The notes beneath the pieces were generated by a model. It did no database searches and had not been told where the DNA came from. It was given only the letters and a program-made list of their open reading frames with translations. From Opitutus sp. GAS368 (lineage in GTDB: Bacteria > Verrucomicrobiota > Verrucomicrobiia > Opitutales > Opitutaceae), in the NCBI RefSeq assembly GCF_900104925.1, contig NZ_LT629735.1, positions 2,202,291 to 2,266,290 of the forward strand: a stretch of DNA of 64,000 bases, written 5' to 3'. The position numbers were made by a program, and so were the translations under genes. Positions within the stretch are counted from its first letter, which is position 1, and each line of letters starts with the position of its first letter. Of this stretch, positions 53,609 through 61,413 are shown piece after piece.

Positions 53609-54295
53609 TTAGACAATCGTCAGCTGCACACTGCTCTCGATGATGCCCTGGGCGATGGCGTAGCGGGTCAGGCCGGCGGTCTCGTGGATGTTGAGCTTGT
53701 CCATGAGGTGCTGCCGGTGCTTCTCGACCGTCTTGATGCTGATGCCCAGTTCCGCCGCGACCTGCTTGTTGGCCGAGCCCTCGGCGACGAGCTGCAGCAC
53801 CTCGGACTCGCGGGAGGTCAGGCGGCTGGCGTTGGCCTTGAGCAGGCCCTCCCGGTCCCGCGGTTTGCTGGCGGTGGCGCCCAGGCGCCGGGCGATGGCC
53901 GGACTGAAATAGGTGCGGCCCTTGGCGACCTCGTGGATTGCCTTGGTCAGGATTTCCGCGGACGACTGCTTCTCCAGGAAGCCCGCGACCCCGGCCTCGT
54001 TCATCCGCTCCACATAGACGTCGTCGCTGTGGGCGGAAAGGATGACCACCTTGGCGGCGGGATTGGCCGCCAGGATCTGGCGCGTCGCCTCCAGGCCGTT
54101 GAGCACCGGCATGGCGATGTCCATCAGGATGACATCGGGCCGCAGGGTCCGCGCCAGCTCCACGGCCTCGCGGCCGGTGCGGGCCTCCCCGACGAGCTTG
54201 AAGCTGCCGTCGGCGTTGAGCAGCGCACACAGGCCCTGGCGCACGACGGCGTGATCCTCGGCGAGCAGGACGGTGATGGGTCGGGGGGTGGTCAT
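53609..54295 (-). CDS. NarL/FixJ-family response regulator (receiver + LuxR HTH)
   Basis: This 228-residue DNA-binding regulator has a receiver with acidic pocket (VLLAEDHAVVRQGL), phospho-accepting Asp in VILMDIAMPVLNG, switch Ser in VILSAHSD and Lys in FLEKQSS. The LuxR-type HTH is LTSRESEVLQLVAEGSANKQ plus ISIKTVEKHRQHLMDKL. Its ATG overlaps the kinase stop by four bases, so the pair is translationally coupled. The site G and H elements flank this operon. It is the prime candidate to bind the recurring 18-bp promoter element, although that is an inference. Confidence 0.93.
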   Translation of the reverse strand: MTTPRPITVLLAEDHAVVRQGLCALLNADGSFKLVGEARTGREAVELARTLRPDVILMDIAMPVLNGLEATRQILAANPAAKVVILSAHSDDVYVERMNEAGVAGFLEKQSSAEILTKAIHEVAKGRTYFSPAIARRLGATASKPRDREGLLKANASRLTSRESEVLQLVAEGSANKQVAAELGISIKTVEKHRQHLMDKLNIHETAGLTRYAIAQGIIESSVQLTIV

Positions 54296-55527
54296 TTTTT
54301 TGTTTTCTCCGGGGTGAAGGGGATTTCGGCACACACGGTGGTGCCGTGGCCGGGCGCGGACTTGATGGTCAGGCGGCCGCCGACCATCTCGATCCGCTCC
54401 CGCATGCCGACCAGGCCCAGCCTCTTGTTGTTCTTGGGCAAAAGAGTCTGCCCGACCATAAAGGATTTCCCATTGTCGGCGATCTCCATCCGGACCGCCG
54501 CGGGCATCCGGCTGATGCTGATCGTCACGGTGCTGGCGCGCGCATGGCGGGCGACATTGTTGAGCGCCTCCTGGGCCACGCGGAAAAACACGGTGCGCTC
54601 GGCGCCGCCCAGGGCCTCGACTCCGCGGAAGGCCGTCAGCTGGATCTTCAGTTTTTTCCGCGCCGCCAGGCCCTTGCAGAAGACGTGGAGGGCGGGGATC
54701 AGGCCGAGGTCGTCGAGGACGGCCGGCCGCAGCTCGCGGGCGAAGCGGTGCACGGCGTTCACGGAGTTCGCCACCAGCCGCTGGGTGCGGGCGATTTTTG
54801 CCCTCAGCTTGTGCAGGCCGGCGGAAGTCCCCTTGGTCAGCGCGGCCAGCTCGACATTGATGCCGACCAAGGTCTGGACCACCTCGTCGTGCAGCTCCCG
54901 GCTGATTTCCTTCCGCTCCTCCTCCTGGGCCGAGATGATCTGCCGCGTCAGCAGGCGGAGTTTCTTCTGCATGATCTGGGATTCCCGGAACAGCGCCTGG
55001 TAGTGCTCCCGGCCCTGAAGGATGGTCACCTCGCCGGCCTTGCGCCGGGCGATCTCGCGTTCCAGCCGGCGGTTGCCGCTGGCCAGGGCGGCGGTGTGCC
55101 GGCGCAGTGTCTCGTTGTGCTGCTGCAACTGCCGGTTGGTCTCGCGCGTGGCCTGCTGCGCCTCTTCGAGCGGCAGGAGCGCCTGGGTGAAAAACACGCC
55201 GGCCCGCTTGAGCACGCCGTTGCGCGCGTGCGCAAAGTCGTAGGACGAGGCGAGGGCGACGACCGCCTGCTCGTGCATGATGGCCAGGTCCAGGGTCACC
55301 AGTCCGCCGGCCAGGGCGGAGCGGCCCAGGCTTTGGGCGCGGTTGGCGTGGTTCGCCGCCTTCCCGCCGAGGTGGGTGCGGAGCGCAGTGAGATAGCGGG
55401 CCGACAGTCGCGTGCGGGCCGTTTTCACCGAGGGGGCGTTTCCTTCCGTCGTCCGAAGTGGATTCGTCAAACAATTCCCTTTCTCCAAGGGTGGCACGGG
55501 CAGTGAATCGTCGAAGCGGCGAAGCAT
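54292..55527 (-). CDS. NarL-system histidine kinase with RsbU-like N-terminal bundle
   Basis: This 411-residue cytosolic kinase has no transmembrane segment. Residues about 40-130 resemble the helical RsbU/RsbRD N-terminal domain (YLTALRTHLGGKAANHANRA). A coiled coil (about 130-205) follows. The HisKA_3 phosphorylation site is ERKEISRELHDEVVQTLVGI, and the HATPase has NNVARHARASTV, IADNGKSF and LGLVGMRERIEM. The absence of a periplasmic sensor suggests a cytoplasmic input, possibly via the RsbU-like part. Promoter site H is only 14 bp upstream, implying autoregulation. Confidence 0.9.
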   Translation of the reverse strand: MLRRFDDSLPVPPLEKGNCLTNPLRTTEGNAPSVKTARTRLSARYLTALRTHLGGKAANHANRAQSLGRSALAGGLVTLDLAIMHEQAVVALASSYDFAHARNGVLKRAGVFFTQALLPLEEAQQATRETNRQLQQHNETLRRHTAALASGNRRLEREIARRKAGEVTILQGREHYQALFRESQIMQKKLRLLTRQIISAQEEERKEISRELHDEVVQTLVGINVELAALTKGTSAGLHKLRAKIARTQRLVANSVNAVHRFARELRPAVLDDLGLIPALHVFCKGLAARKKLKIQLTAFRGVEALGGAERTVFFRVAQEALNNVARHARASTVTISISRMPAAVRMEIADNGKSFMVGQTLLPKNNKRLGLVGMRERIEMVGGRLTIKSAPGHGTTVCAEIPFTPEKTKK

Positions 55528-55540
55528 CCGTCTGGGTCGA

Positions 55541-55584
55541 ATTAAACCCTTATTCCGTCGGAATAGCGATAAGGTAAAACCCTA
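55541..55584 (-). promoter_or_regulatory. Candidate activator-dependent promoter, site H
   Basis: Minus strand TAGGGTTTTACCTTATCG (55584-55567), 20 bp, then TTTAAT (55546-55541). It drives the kinase/regulator operon and closely matches site A. Confidence 0.6.
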
Positions 55585-55668
55585 CCATCGCCCGGGAGCC
55601 GCGAGGATTTCGCGGAAAAGCCCGGTGCCGCAGTTACCCGCGCCCGCCCGCGGGGTCATGTTCGCAGC

Positions 55669-56211
55669 ATGAAAACCAAAATCATCCTTTTGACGCTCGC
55701 CCTGGTCGCGGGCACCGCGCCCGTGATCCGGGCGGACCTGCTGGACAACCTCACCGTCGACATCCGGCTCGGCCGCCGGGCCCCGCCGCCACCGCCGGCC
55801 GTCGTGGTCGTGGTGTCCGATGACGATCACCGCGGCCCCGACCAGTGGGAGCACCGCAGCCGTTGGGATCAGCGCAGTCAGGCCTACTATTATTATCCCG
55901 GCGGCGACGTCTACTACCGCTCGTCCGACCATGTGTGGTTCTACCTCGAGCGCGGCCAATGGCGCTCGGGCCGCAATCTGCCCGATTCGATCCGCATCGA
56001 TTTCAACCGCAGTGTCACACTGACCATGTTCACCGACCAGCCCTATGCTTTCCACCAGCAGGTCGTGGCCCGCTACCCGTCCGACTACTTTGTCACCCGG
56101 GTGAGAATCCGGGATGATGAGCACCACGATGACCGGCATGAGGATAACCGCGGCAAGGGCCGCGACAAGGACCGCCACGGCGAAGAGAAGGATCGGGAAA
56201 ACAAGAGATGA
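55669..56211 (+). CDS. Exported protein rich in Asp/His/Arg, unknown family
   Basis: This 180-residue protein has a signal peptide (about 1-22). A Pro/Val stretch (APPPPPAVVVVVSDDD) is followed by a Tyr-rich globular part (QAYYYYPGGDVYYRSSDHVW, then WRSGRNLPDSIRIDF). It ends in a strongly charged tail (RDDEHHDDRHEDNRGKGRDK). The tail could bind metal or polyphosphate, but that is speculation. The last four bases overlap the PAP2 gene (ATGA), so the two are coupled. Confidence 0.65.
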   Translation: MKTKIILLTLALVAGTAPVIRADLLDNLTVDIRLGRRAPPPPPAVVVVVSDDDHRGPDQWEHRSRWDQRSQAYYYYPGGDVYYRSSDHVWFYLERGQWRSGRNLPDSIRIDFNRSVTLTMFTDQPYAFHQQVVARYPSDYFVTRVRIRDDEHHDDRHEDNRGKGRDKDRHGEEKDRENKR

Positions 56212-56894
56212 ACATGGCCCGCGCACGCCCGGCCCGCCTCCGGGGCGCGGAGATCGCCTGGTGGTCCGGGAGCGGTTCCCGTCTGCTGGCCTGGTGGCCG
56301 GCCAAGCTGGCCGGCACCATGCTCGGCCTGACCGCGTTCTTTGCCGCCTACTTCTGGGTGCTCAGGCACCCGCAGTTTCCGGTCACGCTGATGCCGCTCA
56401 CTACGGTGGACCGGTGGATCGGTTTCCAGCCGGCGGCCCTGCCGCTGTATCTTTCCCTGTGGTTCTATGTGTCGCTGGCGCCCGCCCTGCTGGTCGACCG
56501 GCGTGAGCTCGCGTCCTACGGCCTGGCGTGTGTCGCACTCAGTGTGGCCGGTCTGGGGATTTTCCTGCTCTGGCCGACGGCCGTGCCGCCGCCGGACGTG
56601 GACTGGCTGCAGCATCCGTCGTTCGCCTTCCTCAAGGCGGCCGATGCCACGGGCAACGCCTGTCCGTCGTTGCATGTGGCCTTTGCCGTGTTCAGCGCCG
56701 TCTGGTTCGAGCGTCTGCTCGGGCGGCTCGGCGCCGGGCTGGCGGTTCATCTGCTCAACTGGGCGTGGTGCCTTGGCATCCTGTATTCCACGATCGCCAT
56801 CCGCCAGCATGTGTTCCTCGACGTCTTCGCCGGCGCGGGGCTGGGCGCCTTGGCGGCGGGTGCGCACCTGCGCTGGCTGCGCCCGTCGGGCTGA
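56208..56894 (+). CDS. PAP2-superfamily membrane phosphatase-like protein
   Basis: This 228-residue protein has about six transmembrane helices. The PAP2 motifs are ACPSLHVAFAVFSA (PSxH) and STIAIRQHVFLDVFAGA (the S-x-H-x3-D part). It lacks the first KXXXXXXRP motif in clear form. It probably hydrolyses a lipid phosphate or transfers a head group, as in the inositolphosphotransferase-like subgroup. Its stop directly abuts the stop of the convergent histidine kinase gene. Confidence 0.8.
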   Translation: MNMARARPARLRGAEIAWWSGSGSRLLAWWPAKLAGTMLGLTAFFAAYFWVLRHPQFPVTLMPLTTVDRWIGFQPAALPLYLSLWFYVSLAPALLVDRRELASYGLACVALSVAGLGIFLLWPTAVPPPDVDWLQHPSFAFLKAADATGNACPSLHVAFAVFSAVWFERLLGRLGAGLAVHLLNWAWCLGILYSTIAIRQHVFLDVFAGAGLGALAAGAHLRWLRPSG

Positions 56895-58106
56895 TCAAGC
56901 CGCCAAAGGAGCGTCCGGCGGCAGGGGAATGCGCGCCTTGATTTCCGTGCCGGCGTGGCGACCGGATTTCACCGTGAGGACGCCGCCCTCATAGGCCGCC
57001 CGTTCGCCCATCCCGAGCAGGCCCAGGACGCCTTTTCCCTTCCGCCGGGCCGCATGATGCTTCGTGTCGAAGCCGACACCGTCGTCCTTGACCGTCAGCT
57101 GCACAAAGGCGCCCCGCTGCCGCAGGCTTGCGGTGACGCGCCGGGCGCCGGCGTGCTTCTCCACGTTTTTCAAGGCTTCCTGGAAGATGCGGTAGAGGGC
57201 CAGTTCGGTGCCGGCCGGCGGCCGGACGGCCAGTTCGTCACAGTCCAGCTTGACCAGGACGCCCGTCCGGGTCGCGAACTCCCGGCCGGCGTCGCGCAGG
57301 ACGGCGGCCAGGCCGACATGGTCCAGCACGCTGGGCCGCAGGTTCCGCGAGATGCGCTCCACTTCCTCGGCCGTCCGGCCGAGCATGGCGCGGAGCTTCA
57401 CCGCCTCGCCCTTCGCGGCTCCGTCGTGATTTGAAAGCTTGTCCGCCAGCGCCTGGCTGCTGAAGAGGACGGCGATCAGCAGCTGGGTGATGTTGTCATG
57501 CAGTTCGAGGGCCACGCTCCCGCGTTCGGCTTCCTGCACCTGCACTACCCGCTGGGTCAGGGCCCGCAGCAGTTCCTCGGTCCGCCGGGCTTCCGTCATG
57601 TCCGTCACCACCAAGCCGATGGGGGCGCGGCTGAAGCCGTTCTTCTCCAGGCGGCGGATGGAGATCTGCACCGGCAGGCGCGAGCCGTCGCTGACGCGGA
57701 GCAACACCTGGAGCTTGGAACCGGTCCGGGCTGCCCGTTTCAGGAGCGGCCGGAGCACGGCCCGGTCCTCGGGGGAGAGAAAGCGGCGGAAGGAACCGCC
57801 CATCACCTGCTCCAGCGGGCATTTGACCATGCGGGCGAAGCACTGGTTGGCGTAGAGGATCATCTTGTCCACCGTCAGGGTCACCGCCCCCTCGTTCATG
57901 GACTCGATGAGGACGCGGTAGGCGTGCTCGGCGCCCTGCAGGGTGAACACCTGCGGGCCCTGCTTGCCCGTGACCACCACCGAATCCACCTCGCCGCGGC
58001 GGATGGCGCGGAGCGCTCCCTCCGCTTCCGCCAGACGCAGGCGGAGTCCGGCAAGTTCGCCGGCGCGCGAGGACGGGACGGGACGGGACGGGCGGACGGG
58101 TTTCAC
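56895..58106 (-). CDS. PAS-domain histidine kinase of the kai operon
   Basis: This 403-residue soluble kinase has no transmembrane segment. An N-terminal helix (LRLRLAEAEGALRAIRRGEV) precedes a PAS domain at about 60-170 (AYRVLIESMNEGAVTLTVDK). HisKA_3 is QEAERGSVALELHDNITQLL and HATPase is KNVEKHAGARRV plus DDGVGFDTK and GVLGLLGMGERAA. It starts at GTG with a GAGGAG ribosome site and lies 10 bp after kaiB1. The N-terminus carries a GGGAC tandem repeat in the DNA (58076-58096). Kinases of this layout often follow kaiBC in non-cyanobacteria. Confidence 0.9.
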   Translation of the reverse strand: MKPVRPSRPVPSSRAGELAGLRLRLAEAEGALRAIRRGEVDSVVVTGKQGPQVFTLQGAEHAYRVLIESMNEGAVTLTVDKMILYANQCFARMVKCPLEQVMGGSFRRFLSPEDRAVLRPLLKRAARTGSKLQVLLRVSDGSRLPVQISIRRLEKNGFSRAPIGLVVTDMTEARRTEELLRALTQRVVQVQEAERGSVALELHDNITQLLIAVLFSSQALADKLSNHDGAAKGEAVKLRAMLGRTAEEVERISRNLRPSVLDHVGLAAVLRDAGREFATRTGVLVKLDCDELAVRPPAGTELALYRIFQEALKNVEKHAGARRVTASLRQRGAFVQLTVKDDGVGFDTKHHAARRKGKGVLGLLGMGERAAYEGGVLTVKSGRHAGTEIKARIPLPPDAPLAA

Positions 58107-58116
58107 GGTGCGCTCC

Positions 58117-58452
58117 TCAGATGGCCAGGCTTAACTCGAAGGCCAGGGTGGTGGTGTTGGCCAGATTGCCGATGAACCGGCGCACCGGCAGGGGGAGCTC
58201 CTTGATGAGGGTTGGCGTGGCGACGATCTGGTGGGCGCGGGCCAGGGCGGGTTGCTGGTAGATGTCGATCACCTCCAGGTCGCAAGCGCCGGCCAGCTTC
58301 GATTCGCAGAGCTGGCGGACCCGCAGGACGGCCTGGCGCGACCGGGCCGTGGCCCCGGCCACAAACAGGCGCAGGATGTATTTGCCTTTCGGCGGACGGG
58401 CTAGGGACTTCTCGAGGGTCGGTTTCGCACGGCGGATTTTCTTGTTTTTCAG
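58117..58452 (-). CDS. kaiB: KaiB-like protein 1 (probable CTG start)
   Basis: A KaiB-family thioredoxin-like protein. It shows KYILRLFVAGATARSRQAVL, ACDLEVIDIYQQPALARAHQ, and the conserved IVATPTLIKELPLPVRRFIG. No ATG, GTG or TTG occurs upstream of the GTG at 58362, and starting there would delete the first beta strand. I therefore place the start at CTG 58452 (LKNKKIRRAKPTLEK), 14 bp after the kaiB2 stop with a GGAA-type ribosome site. This gives 111 residues. A sequencing frameshift is an alternative explanation. Confidence 0.75.
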   Translation of the reverse strand: MKNKKIRRAKPTLEKSLARPPKGKYILRLFVAGATARSRQAVLRVRQLCESKLAGACDLEVIDIYQQPALARAHQIVATPTLIKELPLPVRRFIGNLANTTTLAFELSLAI

Positions 58453-58466
58453 GGTAGTCGTTCCGG

Positions 58467-58790
58467 TTAGCCCGTCGCGCGCAGGTCCAGGCCGACGAGC
58501 ACGCGGGCGGTATCGGAAAGGTTGCCGATGATGGTGCGCACCGGGTTCGGCAGCCGGCGCACCACGGTCGGGATGGCGAGGATCTGGTCACCCCTGGCGA
58601 GCTGCGGATGCTTCAGCAGGTCGATCACGGTGATGCGGTAACGGCCCTTGAGATGGGCGTCGCAGATCTTCCGAAGGTTATCGAGCGCCGACATCGACTT
58701 GGGCGTCTCGTCCATCACGTAAAGGCGCAGTTGCCAGTGCCGGGCGGACCGGCGGGGGGAGGCCTTGCGTTTGGCCGGTTTGGTTTTCAA
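58467..58790 (-). CDS. kaiB: KaiB-like protein 2
   Basis: This 107-residue protein has a basic N-terminus, then WQLRLYVMDETPKSMSALDN, YRITVIDLLKHPQLARGDQI and LAIPTVVRRLPNPVRTIIGN, the full KaiB pattern. KaiB switches fold and binds KaiC in cyanobacterial clocks; outside cyanobacteria it mostly acts in stress tolerance. It overlaps the kaiC stop by four bases (ATGA). With the following gene it forms a tandem KaiB pair, and the two differ considerably in sequence. Confidence 0.93.
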   Translation of the reverse strand: MKTKPAKRKASPRRSARHWQLRLYVMDETPKSMSALDNLRKICDAHLKGRYRITVIDLLKHPQLARGDQILAIPTVVRRLPNPVRTIIGNLSDTARVLVGLDLRATG

Positions 58791-60547
58791 AGGTATTTCC
58801 TCCCGTTCCTGCCGTTGCCGCGCGGGCGGGTCGACGCTTTGGCATCCGCCTGGCGGAGGCGGCCTGATTCCGCCCGCTCCGTGGTCAGCATGAGCGTGCT
58901 TGTGCCGACTTGTTCATCAATGCGACGTAATTCGACGGCTTCGGATTCATAGTCGTAGCGCAGCCCGCTGATCTGCCGCTCGATTGCCGCGCGTTTGCGC
59001 TCGATCTCGCGCTTGCGGCGGGCCGCTTCCTGCTGAGCGGTCAGAACGGCGGCCTTTTCCAGGGCGCCCTGCGCCGCCCGGGCCGAGCCGGTCAGCACGC
59101 CGTTGGCGCCGATGTAGGCGTCCACGAGGTCGATGCCCCGGTTGGAAATCAGGAACTCGCGGATCTGGTTCGAGTGCGCCATGCCGCGGGCCTTGAGGAC
59201 ATAGAGCACGCGGTTGCGCTCGCCGTTGCCTTCGGTGTCCTGCAACAGCAGCCAGGAGTCCATGAGCGAGGACATGGCCGCCTCGCTCTGCTGCAGCGCG
59301 TGGCCGCCCTGCGTCAGGCTGGTGAAGAGCGTGGTGACCTGCCCGGCCTTCAGGTAGTCGACCAGCCGCGTCACCATCCCCCGGCATTCAGAATCGGTGC
59401 CCGCGTCCATCAGGCTGGTGATCGGGTCGATGATGACGACCTGGGGTTGAAACGTGGCGATCTCGTTGAACATCGTGGCCAGGTGCATTTCCAGGCCGTA
59501 GAGCGAGGGCCGCGCCGCGTGGAACCGCAGCAGGCCGCGCTTGACCAGCGGATCCAGGCGCAGGCCGATCGAATGCATGTTGCGGATGATCTGGTTGGGC
59601 GACTCCTCGAACGAGAAGAAGAGGGTGCGTTCTCCGCGCCGGCAGGCGGCTTGCGCAAAGTTGGCGGCGACGATGGTCTTGCCCGTGCCGGGCGTGCCCG
59701 TGAGCAGGATGCTGCTGCCGCGGAAAAATCCCCGCCCGCCCAGCATCGCGTCGAGCCGGGGGATGCCGGTGGCGATCCGTTCGCTCGAGATCTTGTGGTT
59801 CAGCCCCACCGATGTGATGGGCAGCACGCTGATGCCCTCGTTGCCGATGAGAAACGGGAATTCGTTGGTGCCGTGCAGCGCACCGCGGTATTTCACGACA
59901 CGCAGGTTCCGCGTGGCGATCTGGTCGGTGACCCTGTGGTCGAGCAGGATGACGCAGTCGGACACGTATTCCTCCAGCCCGTGGCGCGTCAGCGATTCGC
60001 GTCCCCGCTCGGCCGTGATGACGGCGGTCACGCCCTTGTCCTTGAGCCAGCGGAAGAGCCGGCGCAGCTCGGCGCGCAGGATGCCCTCGTTGCGCAGGCC
60101 GGCGAACAGCGCCTCCAGCGTGTCCAGCACGACGCGCTTGGCGCCGATGGAGTCGATCGCGTGATTGAGCCGGACGAACAGGCCCTCCAGGTCGTATTCC
60201 CCGCTTTCATGGACCTCGCCGGGCTCGATGTGGACGTAATCGATCAGGATTTTTTTGCGCCGGACCAGGCCGGCCAGGTCAAACCCGAGCGAGGTGACGT
60301 TGGCCTTCAGCTCGGTCTCCGTCTCCTCGAAAGATATCAGCACGCCCGGCTCGTCGAACTGCACCGCGCCGCGCACCAGGAATTCCGCGGCCAGCAGCGT
60401 CTTGCCGCAGCCCGCTCCGCCGCAGACGAGCGTGGGCCGACCCAGCGGCAATCCGCCGCCGGTGATCTCGTCGAGGCCCTGGATGCCGGTGGGGCACTTG
60501 GGTAAAAGCGCCGCGGAGGCACGGGATTTAGAACCTTTATTTTTCAT
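58787..60547 (-). CDS. kaiC: KaiC-like double RecA ATPase
   Basis: This 586-residue clock-type ATPase has two RecA domains. CI has Walker A GGAGCGKT and catalytic glutamates in ISFEETETE. CII has GTPGTGKT and FSFEESPNQ. The positions that correspond to the cyanobacterial Ser431/Thr432 phosphosites appear as Ser426-Ser427 (EAAMSSLMDSW), so one threonine has become serine. The C-terminal 90 residues form an Arg/Glu-rich coiled coil (AARRKREIERKRAAIERQ), longer than in Synechococcus. No kaiA is present, as is usual outside cyanobacteria. First gene of the kaiC-kaiB-kaiB-kinase operon. Confidence 0.94.
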   Translation of the reverse strand: MKNKGSKSRASAALLPKCPTGIQGLDEITGGGLPLGRPTLVCGGAGCGKTLLAAEFLVRGAVQFDEPGVLISFEETETELKANVTSLGFDLAGLVRRKKILIDYVHIEPGEVHESGEYDLEGLFVRLNHAIDSIGAKRVVLDTLEALFAGLRNEGILRAELRRLFRWLKDKGVTAVITAERGRESLTRHGLEEYVSDCVILLDHRVTDQIATRNLRVVKYRGALHGTNEFPFLIGNEGISVLPITSVGLNHKISSERIATGIPRLDAMLGGRGFFRGSSILLTGTPGTGKTIVAANFAQAACRRGERTLFFSFEESPNQIIRNMHSIGLRLDPLVKRGLLRFHAARPSLYGLEMHLATMFNEIATFQPQVVIIDPITSLMDAGTDSECRGMVTRLVDYLKAGQVTTLFTSLTQGGHALQQSEAAMSSLMDSWLLLQDTEGNGERNRVLYVLKARGMAHSNQIREFLISNRGIDLVDAYIGANGVLTGSARAAQGALEKAAVLTAQQEAARRKREIERKRAAIERQISGLRYDYESEAVELRRIDEQVGTSTLMLTTERAESGRLRQADAKASTRPRGNGRNGRKYL

Positions 60548-60601
60548 TCGCTGACATCCTTGCACGAAGGCCGGTGAAACAAATCACCATCGGGCGGAAA
60601 G

Positions 60602-60619
60602 GGGTGGGGTGTTCACCTA
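60602..60619 (-). promoter_or_regulatory. Weak copy of the 18-bp element upstream of kaiC, site J
   Basis: Minus strand TAGGTGAACACCCCACCC, 54 bp upstream of the kaiC ATG. The hexamer 20 bp downstream (TGTTTC) is a poor -10, so assignment is tentative. Confidence 0.3.
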
Positions 60620-60641
60620 CCTTCCCGTTGGCACGGGATTT

Positions 60642-61400
60642 CTAGCCGGCCAGTTGCTCCGGTCCGGGCACGACGCAGCGGTAGCCCCGCAGATGCAGCC
60701 GGTCGACCACGCGCCGGATGGCGCCGACCCGGATGGGCGCCGGCACCCCGCAGCCCTCATGCAGCAGCAGGATCGCCCCGGGGGCGAGGCCGCGCAGCGC
60801 GCGATCGGCGACGCTTTCGGCGTCCCCCGGCCAGTGCTCGAGGCCGCGGGCGCTCCAAGCCACGCCGGTGAGATGGCGGGTGCGCAAGGCCGCCGCCAGC
60901 CAGGGATTCTTGATCCCGACCGGCGGACGGAACCGGGTCGGGGTCACCCCGGCCGCGCGCAACGCCGCCAGCCCGGCGTCGAGTTCCCGGGCGACCCGGC
61001 CCGGCGAGGCACACCAGAAGGTCCCGAGCGGATGGGTGTGGGTGTGATGGGCCACCTCGTGTCCCGCCGCCGTGATCGCGTTGATCAGGTGGGGGTGCGC
61101 GGCGGCCTTTTCCCCGATCACAAAAAACGTCGCGTGCGCGCCGTGAGTGGCGAGCAGCGCGAGGATCTGCGGCGTGTCCTCCGGATCGGGGCCATCGTCA
61201 ATGGTCAGCCACACCTCGCGTCGCGCTGTGGCGAAGCGCCGGTGCATGCGCACCAGGCCCTGGGCGTTCGGGGCGAACAGGTGATACGCGAGCAGCAGGT
61301 CGGGACCGAACCACAACGCGAGCGCGGCGCCCGGCGTGCTCCAGCCCACGACCAAGGCGGCCGCCTTGCCGGCCAGATTGACAATGAGCAGAAGCCACAT
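60642..61400 (-). CDS. Polysaccharide deacetylase (NodB domain) with N-terminal membrane segments
   Basis: This 252-residue protein has one or two N-terminal hydrophobic helices (LLLIVNLAGKAAALVVGW), then a NodB domain. The catalytic base and metal site are TIDDGPDPEDT and HEVAHHTHTHPLG; RPPVGIKNPWL and LLLHEGCG complete the motif set. It should deacetylate an N-acetylated glycan, such as peptidoglycan or an exopolysaccharide. It follows the PagL-like gene by 13 bp on the same strand, hinting at joint modification of the envelope. Confidence 0.88.
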   Translation of the reverse strand: MWLLLIVNLAGKAAALVVGWSTPGAALALWFGPDLLLAYHLFAPNAQGLVRMHRRFATARREVWLTIDDGPDPEDTPQILALLATHGAHATFFVIGEKAAAHPHLINAITAAGHEVAHHTHTHPLGTFWCASPGRVARELDAGLAALRAAGVTPTRFRPPVGIKNPWLAAALRTRHLTGVAWSARGLEHWPGDAESVADRALRGLAPGAILLLHEGCGVPAPIRVGAIRRVVDRLHLRGYRCVVPGPEQLAG

Positions 61401-61413
61401 GCGACAGGCTCCG

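Noticed and set aside
53609-55474. Single 621-residue kinase-regulator hybrid reading
   Set aside because: The upstream half is out of frame with the true kinase and is Arg/Pro-rich; the regulator has its own ATG overlapping the kinase stop.
55567-55584. Site H read in the plus direction as a promoter for the 55669 gene
   Set aside because: No -10-like hexamer occurs 19-20 bp downstream on that strand; the minus-strand reading fits the kinase gene.
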